Of a stretch of 64,000 nucleotides of DNA, positions 49,499 to 61,500 are shown piece after piece. The first letter of the stretch is position 1; each line of letters begins with the position of its first letter. The notes under the pieces are model-generated. The model had not been told where the DNA came from and did not search any database. It saw nothing but the letters and a program-made list of their open reading frames with translations. This DNA is from Janthinobacterium sp. 1_2014MBL_MicDiv (GTDB lineage Bacteria; Pseudomonadota; Gammaproteobacteria; Burkholderiales; Burkholderiaceae_D). The DNA is taken from positions 1,798,001 to 1,862,000 of the forward strand of contig NZ_CP011319.1 of the NCBI RefSeq assembly GCF_001865675.1, written 5' to 3'. Position numbers and translations under genes: made by a program.

Positions 49499-52400
49499 AT
49501 GGCGGCGATACCTTCGGCAAGACCTTCGTACATCTATCAGGGCGGCTCGGTGATGATGCATTCGCCGCTGCAGTTGAAGCAGTCGGAAATGTTCGGTTAT
49601 TTCGTCAAGGGCGAGCTGGCGAAGCTGCAGGCCACCGTCAATACCACCTTGAACCAGGTGGCGGGCCAGCGCATGACCCTGAAAGCCCTGTCGCCGTATG
49701 TGATGCTGACCTTTACGCGCGTCAACCATGCGGACTCGGCCAATCCCGTCGACCAGGCCAAGGGCTGGATCACGGAAGTCGACATCGTCACCTGGATCAT
49801 GGTGGGACAGATGGATGCGGCGGGTAAGCTGGCGCACATCTACTGGTACCCGTGCCATATTTTCGTGGATGACGCCATGGCCCTGATCAACGGGCGCGAA
49901 CTGTTCGGCTATCCGAAATACCTGTGCGACTACGAGATTCCCGCGGCCGGCAGCGAGCCGCTGCGCTGTTCCGTGGCCGCCAAGGGTTTCCAGCATTTTT
50001 CGCCGGAAACGAAGCTGGCCCTGCACCCGCTGCTGGAAGTCAACGCCACCGTGCAGACGGGGCCGCACAAGAGCGTCAACAGTTTCCTCGAGCTCATCGA
50101 GCAGGCTTTCCAGCTCTTCCTGTCCATTCCCGACTTCTTTGACATGGATCAAGCCGGCTGGGCCGATATTCTGTCGCTGTTGCGCAACCCCCGCATCGAC
50201 CAGATCTTCCTCAAGCAGTTTCCCGACAGCGCGGGCGTGAAGGCCGTGTACCAGGCCCTGGTGGCCGCGCCGGCCGAGGTCAACCGTCTGCACAGTGCGC
50301 GCCTGCTCGGCTATGAATACGAATGCACGGTGCACGCGTTCGACAGCTTCCCGCTGGACCAGACCCTGGGCCTGAAGCTGGGGCCGCAGGCGGCGATCCT
50401 GCCGTTCAACGTGAACTTCGACTTCACGGCCATGCCGGGCGAGGAGCTGGTCGACAATTCGAGCATCGCGCCGGAAAAGATCGCCATCCTCGGCGGCGGC
50501 GTGGCGGCCATGACCACCGCGTATTATCTGACGAACCAGCCGGGCTGGCAAAACCAGCACGACATCACCGTCTACCAGCTGGGCTGGCGCCTGGGCGGCA
50601 AGGGCGCCAGCGGGCGCAATGCGCAAGTGGGCCAGCGCATCGAGGAGCATGGCCTGCACATCTGGTTCGGCTTTTATGCGAACGCCTTCAAGATGATCAA
50701 GGAAGCGTATGCCAGCCTGGAGCGCCCGCCCGGCGCGCCGCTGGCCACCTGGCGCGACGCCTTCAAGCAGCACGATTACGTGGCCCTGTCGGAAGACGTC
50801 AAGGGGCAGTGGCGCAACTGGTCCATCGTCTTTCCCACCCTGCCGGGCGAGCCGGGCGAGGGCGGCGAGGACATCACCCTGTGGCAGATGGCCATCGCCA
50901 TGGTGGGCTGGATCGAGCAGTGGATACGCCAGATCCGGCAGGTGGCGGACGCGGACGCGCGCATCGTCCGTGCCAGCGCCTCGCAGGGCGAGGGCGTGTG
51001 GCCGGGCTGGCTGCGCCGCCTGGCCGACGAAGTGGTGGGGCAGGCCGACGAGCTGGGGCTGGACGTGGGCCTGTCCGTGGGCGCCCTGGCGGCGCTGGTG
51101 GCCGACCTGGCGCCCGATTCCGCGCGCCACGACCAGGCCCGCCACCAGCTGCTGGCCAGCACCCTGAACGGCATCCGCGCCTGGCTGCGCCTGCGCTACC
51201 GCGCGCTGATCGACGGCGACGACGAATTGCGCCGCCTGTTCATTTGCCTGGACCTGGGCATCACGGTGATGAAGGGCATGTTCGAGGATGGCGTGTTCAA
51301 GAACGGCTTCGACGTCATCAACGACATCGATTTCCGCGACTGGCTGCGCAAGCATGGCGGCGACGAGCAGTTCAGCGTCAATTCGGCGCCCGTGCGCGGC
51401 TTCTACGACCTGGTCTTCGCCTACGAGGGCGGCGACTTTGCAAAGCCGAACATCGAGGCGGGTACCTTGCTGCGGGCGATGGCGCGCATCGGCCTGGCCT
51501 ACAAGGGCGGCATCATGTTCAAGATGCAGGCCGGCATGGGCGACACGATCTTCACGCCGCTGTACGAGGTGCTGGAAAAGCGCGGCGTGAAATTCAAGTT
51601 CTTCCAGCGCGTCGAGGAACTGGTGCCGGGCGCGGGCGACATCGACAGCATCCGCATCACCGAGCAGGCGCAGTTGCGCGACCCGGCCGCCGGCTATGCG
51701 CCGCTGGTCGACGTGAAAGGCCTGGCTTGCTGGCCCAGCGCACCCGATTACGCCCAGCTCGACCCGGCGCAGGCGGCCCTGCTGCAGGAGCAGGAGGTCA
51801 ACCTGGAGTCGTACTGGAGCGACTGGCCGCAGAAGTACCAGCAGGCGTTCGGCCGCGCGCTGCCCGCCACGGTATTGAAGAAGGGCGTCGATTTCGACAA
51901 GGTGGTGTTCGGCATCTCGATCGGTTCGCTGCCGGCCCTGTGCCCGCAGCTGCTGGCGCAAAGCCCGGCCTTGAAGCTGAGCGTCGAGAAGGTGAAGACG
52001 GTGGCCACGCAGGCGTACCAGGTATGGCTGAACAAGAACCTGGCGCAGATGGGCTGGACCACGCAGCCGAAGGGCCAGCAGCCGGTGCTGTCGGCCTTTA
52101 CGGAACCCTACGACACGTGGGCCCCGATGGACCAGTTGCTGGCGCATGAAGACTGGCCGGCGGGGCTGGCGCCGAAGAATGTGTCCTACTTTTGCAGCGC
52201 CTTCCCCGTCGACAGCTATCCGCCCGTGACGGATACGGGTTTCCCGGCGCGCTGCGCCGAGCGGGCGAAACAGGGCGCGCTGCACCAGCTGGAGCGCGAC
52301 ATCGGCGCGCTGTGGCCCGAGGCGGGCGGACCCGGCGGCTTTCCCTGGCAGTGGCTGGTCGATGCGAAGGCGGGCACGGGACCGGCCCGCTTCGACAGCC

Positions 52401-52636
52401 AGTACTGGCGCGCGAACGTCGATCCGTCCGAGCGCTACGTGATGTCGGTGGTGAACAGCACGCAGTACCGGCTGGCCACCGACCAGTCGGGCTTCAGCAA
52501 CCTGTTCCTGACGGGCGACTGGATCAGGACCGGCATCAACGCGGGCTGCGTGGAGGCGGCCGTGATGGCGGGCATGCAGACGTCGCGCGCCATGAGCGGG
52601 TATCCGGCCGTGATCCAGGGCGAGACGGATTTCTAG
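49499..52636 (+). CDS. Acetoacetate decarboxylase-like domain fused to a FAD/NAD(P)-binding oxidoreductase
   Basis: The 1045-residue protein has two modules. Residues about 15-300 fit the acetoacetate decarboxylase fold, with GRELFGYPKYLCDYEIP at about 131-147. Lys140 aligns with the Schiff-base lysine of Clostridium Adc (YPKK), but the second lysine is Tyr here. A Rossmann dinucleotide motif (KIAILGGGVAAMTTAYYL) starts near residue 326, followed by RLGGKGASGRNAQVGQRIEEHGLHIWFGFY, as in phytoene-desaturase/amine-oxidase-type flavoenzymes. NLFLTGDWIRTGINAGCVEAAVMAGMQ near the C-terminus fits their FAD closing motif. AGGGGCAGAG precedes the ATG. The reaction is unknown. It stands alone on its strand. 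Confidence 0.85.
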   Translation: MAAIPSARPSYIYQGGSVMMHSPLQLKQSEMFGYFVKGELAKLQATVNTTLNQVAGQRMTLKALSPYVMLTFTRVNHADSANPVDQAKGWITEVDIVTWIMVGQMDAAGKLAHIYWYPCHIFVDDAMALINGRELFGYPKYLCDYEIPAAGSEPLRCSVAAKGFQHFSPETKLALHPLLEVNATVQTGPHKSVNSFLELIEQAFQLFLSIPDFFDMDQAGWADILSLLRNPRIDQIFLKQFPDSAGVKAVYQALVAAPAEVNRLHSARLLGYEYECTVHAFDSFPLDQTLGLKLGPQAAILPFNVNFDFTAMPGEELVDNSSIAPEKIAILGGGVAAMTTAYYLTNQPGWQNQHDITVYQLGWRLGGKGASGRNAQVGQRIEEHGLHIWFGFYANAFKMIKEAYASLERPPGAPLATWRDAFKQHDYVALSEDVKGQWRNWSIVFPTLPGEPGEGGEDITLWQMAIAMVGWIEQWIRQIRQVADADARIVRASASQGEGVWPGWLRRLADEVVGQADELGLDVGLSVGALAALVADLAPDSARHDQARHQLLASTLNGIRAWLRLRYRALIDGDDELRRLFICLDLGITVMKGMFEDGVFKNGFDVINDIDFRDWLRKHGGDEQFSVNSAPVRGFYDLVFAYEGGDFAKPNIEAGTLLRAMARIGLAYKGGIMFKMQAGMGDTIFTPLYEVLEKRGVKFKFFQRVEELVPGAGDIDSIRITEQAQLRDPAAGYAPLVDVKGLACWPSAPDYAQLDPAQAALLQEQEVNLESYWSDWPQKYQQAFGRALPATVLKKGVDFDKVVFGISIGSLPALCPQLLAQSPALKLSVEKVKTVATQAYQVWLNKNLAQMGWTTQPKGQQPVLSAFTEPYDTWAPMDQLLAHEDWPAGLAPKNVSYFCSAFPVDSYPPVTDTGFPARCAERAKQGALHQLERDIGALWPEAGGPGGFPWQWLVDAKAGTGPARFDSQYWRANVDPSERYVMSVVNSTQYRLATDQSGFSNLFLTGDWIRTGINAGCVEAAVMAGMQTSRAMSGYPAVIQGETDF

Positions 52637-52680
52637 GCTTGCTATGATGGCGTTTCATTGTCCCCTGCGCGAGGATGTCC

Positions 52681-53576
52681 ATGCGACGCCTGCTATTGCT
52701 GTGCCTGATCTGTATCAACCTGCATGCCGGCGCCGCGCCGCCCGGCGCGATCGTGCTGTGGCCGGGCGCGCCGCCTGGCGGCGCGGCGGCGGGCCCGCAG
52801 CGCGACAGCGCCAGGGGTTCCATCACGCAGGTGAGCCAGCCCTATCTGATCGCGCACCGCCCGGCGCGGCCGAATGGCCTGGCCATCCTGCTGGTCAGCG
52901 GCGGCGGCTATGCGCATATCGAGGCGGGCAAGGAAAGCGGCCCGGCCGCCGCCTGGCTGCAGGCGCAGGGTGTCACGGCGTTTGAACTCGTGTACCGGCT
53001 GCCGCAGGAGGGCGGCGGGACGGCCGCGCCATTCCAGGATGCGCAGCGCGCCATGCGTTTGATACGCTCGCGCGCCGCCGAGTGGAGCCTCGACCCGGCG
53101 CGCATCGGCATCCTCGGCTTTTCCGCCGGCGCGCACCTGGCCGGCATGACGGCGGCCACGCCGGACGCCAGCCTGTATGCGCCCGTCGATGCGCAAGATG
53201 CGGCGTCGGCGCGGCCCGTCTTTGCCGTATTGCTGTATCCGGTGCTGACCATGCAGCCGCCGTTCGACACGACGCACGCGAAGAAGCAGTTGCTGGGCGC
53301 CCATCCCGCGCAGGGCGCGCGCGACGCGCTGTCGGTGGAGCGGCAGGTCGATGCGCGCACGCCGCCCGTGTTCCTGGCGCAGGCGCTGGACGACCCCATC
53401 GCCGCACCCGACAACAGCCTGCTGATGGCCGCCGCCCTGCGCCGCGCCGGCGTGCCCGTCGAGCTGCACCTGTTCCAGCACGGCGGCCATGGCTGGGGAC
53501 TGGGCAAGCCGGGCAGCGAGCCGGCCGCCTGGCCGCCCTTGCTGCTGGCGTGGCTGCGGGCGAACGGCTGGCTCGA

Positions 53577-53580
<4 letters not shown>
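52681..53580 (+). CDS. Secreted alpha/beta hydrolase (BD-FAE/acetylxylan-esterase-like)
   Basis: The 299-residue protein has a signal peptide (LLLLCLICINLHAGAA) and the alpha/beta hydrolase triad. The oxyanion turn is LVSGGGYAHIEAGKE, the nucleophile Ser is in GILGFSAGAHLAG, the acid is in ALDDPIAAPDNS and the His in FQHGGHGWGLG. The pattern fits BD-FAE/axe2-like esterases that deacetylate polysaccharides. GAGG lies six bases before ATG 52681. Its stop overlaps the convergent histidine kinase stop by 4 bp. Confidence 0.9.
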
Positions 53581-56480
<2,900 letters not shown>

Positions 56481-56652
56481 CGGTCGGTGTGGTGATGGTC
56501 GCGCGGGATAGGCGGCAAAGCCCTGTGCTCATGGAGTGCCCATTTTAATCGACTCTCGGTGATGCACGCGCAATTTCATGTCGTGCAAGCATCTTTCCGA
56601 TGGCTGCGGCGGCGGGCTCCGGTATCATGTCGCCTTTTGCCTGCGAGTCATT

Positions 56653-57282
56653 ATGCTCAGTCCCGACCAGTTCCTGGCCTTCCTGGCCGCCGCCGTCCTC
56701 ATCACCGCCAGTCCAGGCCCCGACAACCTGATGGTGCTGGGCGTGGGCATGTCGCGCGGGCGGCGCCAGGGCATGGCGTTCGGCCTCGGCTGCGCCCTCG
56801 GTTGCCTTACGCATACCGTGCTGGCGACCATCGGCGTGTCGGCCCTGCTGGCCGCTTCGCCCACGGCGTTTACGGCGCTGAAAGTGGCTGGCGGCCTGTA
56901 CCTGGTGTGGCTCGGTATCGGCGCCCTGCGCAGCCGTGGCGGCGCGCACGTCGATGGCGCGGCCGCGCTGCCGGACGAGTCGCTGCTGCGCCTGTTCGGC
57001 AAGGGCCTGTTCGCCAACAGTATCAATCCGAAAGTCGTGCTGTTCTTCCTGTCGTTCCTGCCGCAATTCATCGTCACGGGGCAGGGCAGCGCCAGCTGGC
57101 AGACGGCGCAGCTGGGCCTCGTGTTTACGGCCCAGGCTTGCGTGCTGTTCGGTTTGCTCGGCTATTTCTCCGGCGCCGTCGGCACGTGGCTGAACCGCCG
57201 CCCGCGCGCCGGCCTGTGGCTCGACCGCGTGGCCGGCACCATCTTCATCGCCCTGGGACTGCGCCTGATCCTGGCCCGCTAG
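56653..57282 (+). CDS. LysE/RhtB family amino-acid exporter
   Basis: The 209-residue membrane protein has the RhtB/LysE signature PGPDNLMVLGVGMSRGRRQGMAFGLGCALGC and about six hydrophobic segments; FANSINPKVVLFFLSFLPQFI is highly typical. It would export an amino acid or its metabolite. ATG 56653 is chosen (open frame upstream is not family-like). Its last 38 bp overlap the convergent YceI lipoprotein gene, with stops facing each other. Confidence 0.93.
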   Translation: MLSPDQFLAFLAAAVLITASPGPDNLMVLGVGMSRGRRQGMAFGLGCALGCLTHTVLATIGVSALLAASPTAFTALKVAGGLYLVWLGIGALRSRGGAHVDGAAALPDESLLRLFGKGLFANSINPKVVLFFLSFLPQFIVTGQGSASWQTAQLGLVFTAQACVLFGLLGYFSGAVGTWLNRRPRAGLWLDRVAGTIFIALGLRLILAR

Positions 57283-58015
57283 GGCCGGCGGCGGCCGCAT
57301 CGTCCGTGGCGGTGATGCGGAACGCCAGTTCCATCTGGTCCTGCACGGCCATGGCGCCGCCCAGGATGGCGAACGGCACGATGCCGAAATCGCTCTGTTT
57401 CAACAGCAGGCTGCCGCTGGCCTGCAGCCGGCGTCCGTCGGCCGCCTCCGTGATTTGCACCGGCACCCGCACGCTGCGCGTCACGCCATGCAGGGTGATG
57501 TCGGCGTCGAGCACCTCGCTGCCGCTCTCGCGCCGCGCCTCGACACGCACCCATGGATAGCGCTCGGCGTCGAGCACGCGCGCCAGCATGTTGTGCCGCG
57601 TGCCGGCGATGGCGTCGGCCGACGGCATCGTCGTCAAGCCTGCCGCCTGGCGCAATTCCTCTTCATCCACGCTCATCTCGTCCAGCCTGAACTGGAATTG
57701 CGCGCGTCCCAGCGCGGGCGCCACCGTGCCCTGCAAGGTGCGGCTGGCCACCACGTGGTCGTGCCCGAGCCGCGCCAGCGCGCCGCCACGCCGCACGGTG
57801 ATGGTCAGCAGCGATTCTTGCGGCGCGAGGTACAGCATGCGTACGCCCGATTGCTGCCAGGAAGGGAGGGGCGCGGCCGGCGCGGGCGGGCCGGGGAGCT
57901 GGGCGGCGGGCGGCGGCGCAAATGGCGAACAGGCTGCCAGCAGCAAGGCGCAGGCGCCGGCCAGCAGCGCGCGGCGACGAATCGGGGGCAGTAACGGAAA
58001 TTCCTGGCAAGGCAT
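57245..58015 (-). CDS. YceI-like lipoprotein
   Basis: The 256-residue protein has a lipoprotein signal with lipobox LLAACS (Cys near residue 29) and a proline-rich linker. A YceI-type domain follows (about 60-240): SLLTITVRRGGALARLGHDHVVASRTLQGTVA, SADAIAGTRHNMLARVLDAERYPWV, DITLHGVTRSVRVPVQI and LLLKQSDFGIVPFAILGGAMAVQDQMELAF. It differs from the soluble YceI at 23373 and may hold a lipid at the membrane. No clear ribosome site is seen. The 38-bp overlap with the RhtB gene makes the last 12 codons double-coding. Confidence 0.85.
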   Translation of the reverse strand: MPCQEFPLLPPIRRRALLAGACALLLAACSPFAPPPAAQLPGPPAPAAPLPSWQQSGVRMLYLAPQESLLTITVRRGGALARLGHDHVVASRTLQGTVAPALGRAQFQFRLDEMSVDEEELRQAAGLTTMPSADAIAGTRHNMLARVLDAERYPWVRVEARRESGSEVLDADITLHGVTRSVRVPVQITEAADGRRLQASGSLLLKQSDFGIVPFAILGGAMAVQDQMELAFRITATDDAAAAGPSGPGSGAVPGR

Positions 58016-58209
58016 GGGCAGAGACCGGTATTGGCGCTAGGTTGGCGCAAGGCGCGATGAGGCGATAGTAAGCGATCCGGCCTGCCACGGGAAAGTCCTG
58101 CGTGCATGCGCGCACTGCCGCGTGGCGCTGCGGCAAGCGCAATGCGCCGCGCGGCATGGGCAGTACATGCGGCGTTGGCATGGCCGCCATGGCGAAAATG
58201 AAACGGCAT

Positions 58210-58582
58210 GACGGATTAACTGCCGGCCATGCCTGAATTGAAATGGAGATTATTGAAAATAATTATTATTAATTAACAATAATAATTTCTTTGAAAAAAC
58301 AAGCTATGTATTTGATAGTTTCTCATCATTAGGTAAATGATAAGTTAAATATTATGTCGAGCTGGCCAGTATGAAGTAGAAAAAGAATGGCGTCAGCACT
58401 ACACGGTTAATTCGATCAATGTGTTGTGAAATATCAACGAAATAATTTAATTTCCTTATTGAAAACAAAAAAATCACTGTTGACGTACGCTTGAACTGTT
58501 ACTTGGTCATATGATCATGACAATTAAATGTCATTTTTATATGCATCTTTGTCTTGCAGAGATAGATTTTTTAGCGAACAAC
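58210..58582. other. AT-rich intergenic region before the giant surface protein
   Basis: About 370 bp are strongly AT-rich (runs such as AATAATTATTATTAATTAAC), in sharp contrast to the GC-rich neighbours. I see no gene here. It separates the YceI lipoprotein (minus) and the giant gene (plus). It probably holds the promoter of the giant gene and may bind a nucleoid silencer such as an H-NS/MvaT-type protein; that is inference from composition alone. Confidence 0.7.
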
Positions 58583-61500
58583 ATGATAAAAACACCACAG
58601 GAAACGGCAGGCCATTCCGGCCGCCATACAGTCTCTTCATCGGCCGCGCGCATCGCCCGGGCGTTCGCCGCGATTGGGCGCCGCGTCCGCCGTTCGCCGT
58701 CTCCTGCGTCTCCTGTTGCGCCGCTGCTGGCGCTGGCCGCCGCGCTGCTGGGCGCCGCCGCGCCCGCCACTGCGCAGGTGTTGTGGGAGGACTACCGCGG
58801 CATCGAGCGGGTGCCGGCCAATCCGGCCACGCCCAATTACAACAACGGTTTCAACGCGGGCAGCACGGGCCGCCTGGCCAGCCTGATGGCGCTGGCCGCC
58901 AATCCTGGCGTCAACGCGGCCCGCACGGGGTCTTCGCCGCAGCTGGACTGGGCCAACGGCACGGCCGCCAATCCAGCGCAGTTGTGCAACCTCGATACGC
59001 AGCAGACGTCGGCGTCCTGCCGGGCCTGGATCATGGGCCGTGCCATGTACACCCTGGTGGTGTTTCCGCAGGCGGGCAATTACAAATTCAGCGTCGCGCA
59101 CGACGATGACGTGAAAGTCGATTTTTCGACCCAGTATTCGACCAATTACCGCAATACCGTGTACAACGTGGCCGTGGGCAGCGTGGCCGAATATTCGAAT
59201 AATGAAACGGATTTCCAGAATCTGGCCGGTAATTTCAATAGCGCCACGCCGGGCGGCTGTTATCTGGCCCGCGTGCTGTGGAATAACGTGGGCGGCATCA
59301 ATTACCTGCACATGCGCTGGACGCGTCCCGACAATGTGACGGAAATTATCCCCGCGGCGCAATTGCGCGATCCCAGCCTGGCCAGTTCGTATGCCAGCTG
59401 CACCAACAGCAAGACCGACCTGGCCGTCGGCAAGGTGGGCCCGGCGCAGTTCTCCGTCGGCAAGCCATTGAGCTATACCATGAAGGTGTGGAACCGCGGC
59501 CCGGCCCTCAGCACGGGCGCCACTTTCAGCGACGTGCTGCCCGCCAGCTTGAGCAACGTCAGCTGGACGTGCGCCGCCAGCGGCAGCGCTTCCTGCGGCA
59601 CGAAAACGTCGGGCTCGGGCAGCAACAACGTCAGCATCACCATGGGCAACCTGCCCCTGAATGCGGCCGTCAGCGATCCCACCACGGGTTCCTACCTTAC
59701 GGTGACGATCACGGCCACGCCGGGCGACGCCGCCAGCATCGTGAATACGGCCAATGTGACCGTCTCGCCCAACGAAACGGACACGGACCTGAGCAACAAC
59801 AGCAGCAGCACCACGGCCACGGTCAAAACGAATACCTTGACGGTGGTCAAGGCGCTGGCGCCCACCGGCGACAGCGGCCTGTTCATCATGAATGCCAACG
59901 GCACGGCTGGCGTGCAGGGTGGCAATGGCGCCACGGCCAGCGCCGTCGTGCGCGTGGGCAATCTCGTGACGTTCGCGGAAAGCGCGGGCACGGCCACCAT
60001 CCTGGCGCAGTACCAGAGCAGCTACAGCTGCGTGCGCACGGATACGGCCGCCGTCATCGGCGCCGGCGCGGCCACCACGGGCAACTTCACCATGCCCGAA
60101 GCGCCCGTCACCTGCACCATCAGCAACCGGCGCCTGCAGGCGGACATGCAAGCCGTCACCACGGTGCCCGCCGGCCCCTACAATGCCGGGTCCCCCGTGA
60201 CGGTCACGGGCGTGTGCACGAATAACGGTCCCGACAACCCGGCCGCGCCCACCTGCGTGATGAGCGGCTTGCCGGCCGGCGCCACCGCCACCTGCAGCGC
60301 GCCCGTGTCGCCGTTCATTCCCGGTTCGCGCATCAATTGCAGCGCGACCTTCAATCTGCCCGCCAGCGGCAGCCTGACGATCACGACGACGGCCGGTTCG
60401 ACGACGCTCGATCCGATTCCCGCAAATAACGTCGACAGCGACACGCTGGGCATCGTCAGCCCGCTCGTGCGCGTGCAAAAGAGCGTCGACAGGACCAGCG
60501 CCTACGTGGGCGAGACCGTGCAGTGGACTGTGACGGCCAGCAATACCGGCACGGGCGCCACGACGGCCGCGCTGACCCTGACCGACACCCTGCCGGCCAA
60601 CCTGGCCAGCATCGTCGTCACGCCCACGGCGCCCGTCACCTGCGCGCCGCTGGCCGGCAACACCCTCGTTTGCAGCGTGCCGGCCGGCCTGGCGCCTGGC
60701 GCCAGCGCCCAGGTCGGCATCAGCGCCGCGCCGACGGTCGCCGGCAGTTTCGTCAACAGCGTGACGCCGTCGGGCGGCAATGGCGCCAGCTGCGTCACGC
60801 CCGGCGCCTGCCAGACCACCACCACCGTGCAAAAGCCGCTGGTCGACGTGACCACCACCTTGAACGGCTTTCCCGGTTCGACGAATGCCGGCGACGCCAT
60901 CAACGGCAGCGTCACCTACCGCAACGTGGGGCCAGGCACGGCCGAGAACCTGACGTACACGCTGCAATTGCCGCCAGGGTTGACGGGCGTCTCCGTCGGC
61001 GGCGTGACGGGCGTGTACAACGCGGGCACGGGCTTCATCGTCCTCTCGGGCCTGCCCCCGAACCTGGCGGCAGGGCAGGGCGTGACCTTTAGCCTCAGCT
61101 ACACGCAACCGGCCTCGAACAGCTCCTTCGTCACCAGCGTGATCGCCACCACTTCGGTCGAGGTGGCCAACGACTTGCCGAATATGGCCACCGTCATGGT
61201 ACCGGGGCCGAACGTGCGCGTCACCAAGGTGGCCGACAAGCTGACGGCCAACGTGGGCGAGAACATCACGTGGACGATCACGGCCAGCAATACGGGCAAT
61301 ATCGCCAACCAGGGCGTGGTTGCCCTGGCCGATCTGTTGCCGCCCAACCTGGTGGTGACGAACGTGGTGGCCGCGCCGGGCGTGACGTGCCCGCCGCTGG
61401 CCAGCTGGGTGGCGTCGAGCACCCAGACCTGCACCGTGGCCGCCGGCCAGCTGGCGGCCATCAACGGCAGCCGCAGCGTCACCATCACGGCGCATGCGAC

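Noticed and set aside
49454..52285. A 943-codon minus-strand frame
   Set aside because: It is the mirror of the decarboxylase-like/flavoenzyme gene, rich in His, Gln and Arg, without any recognisable motif.
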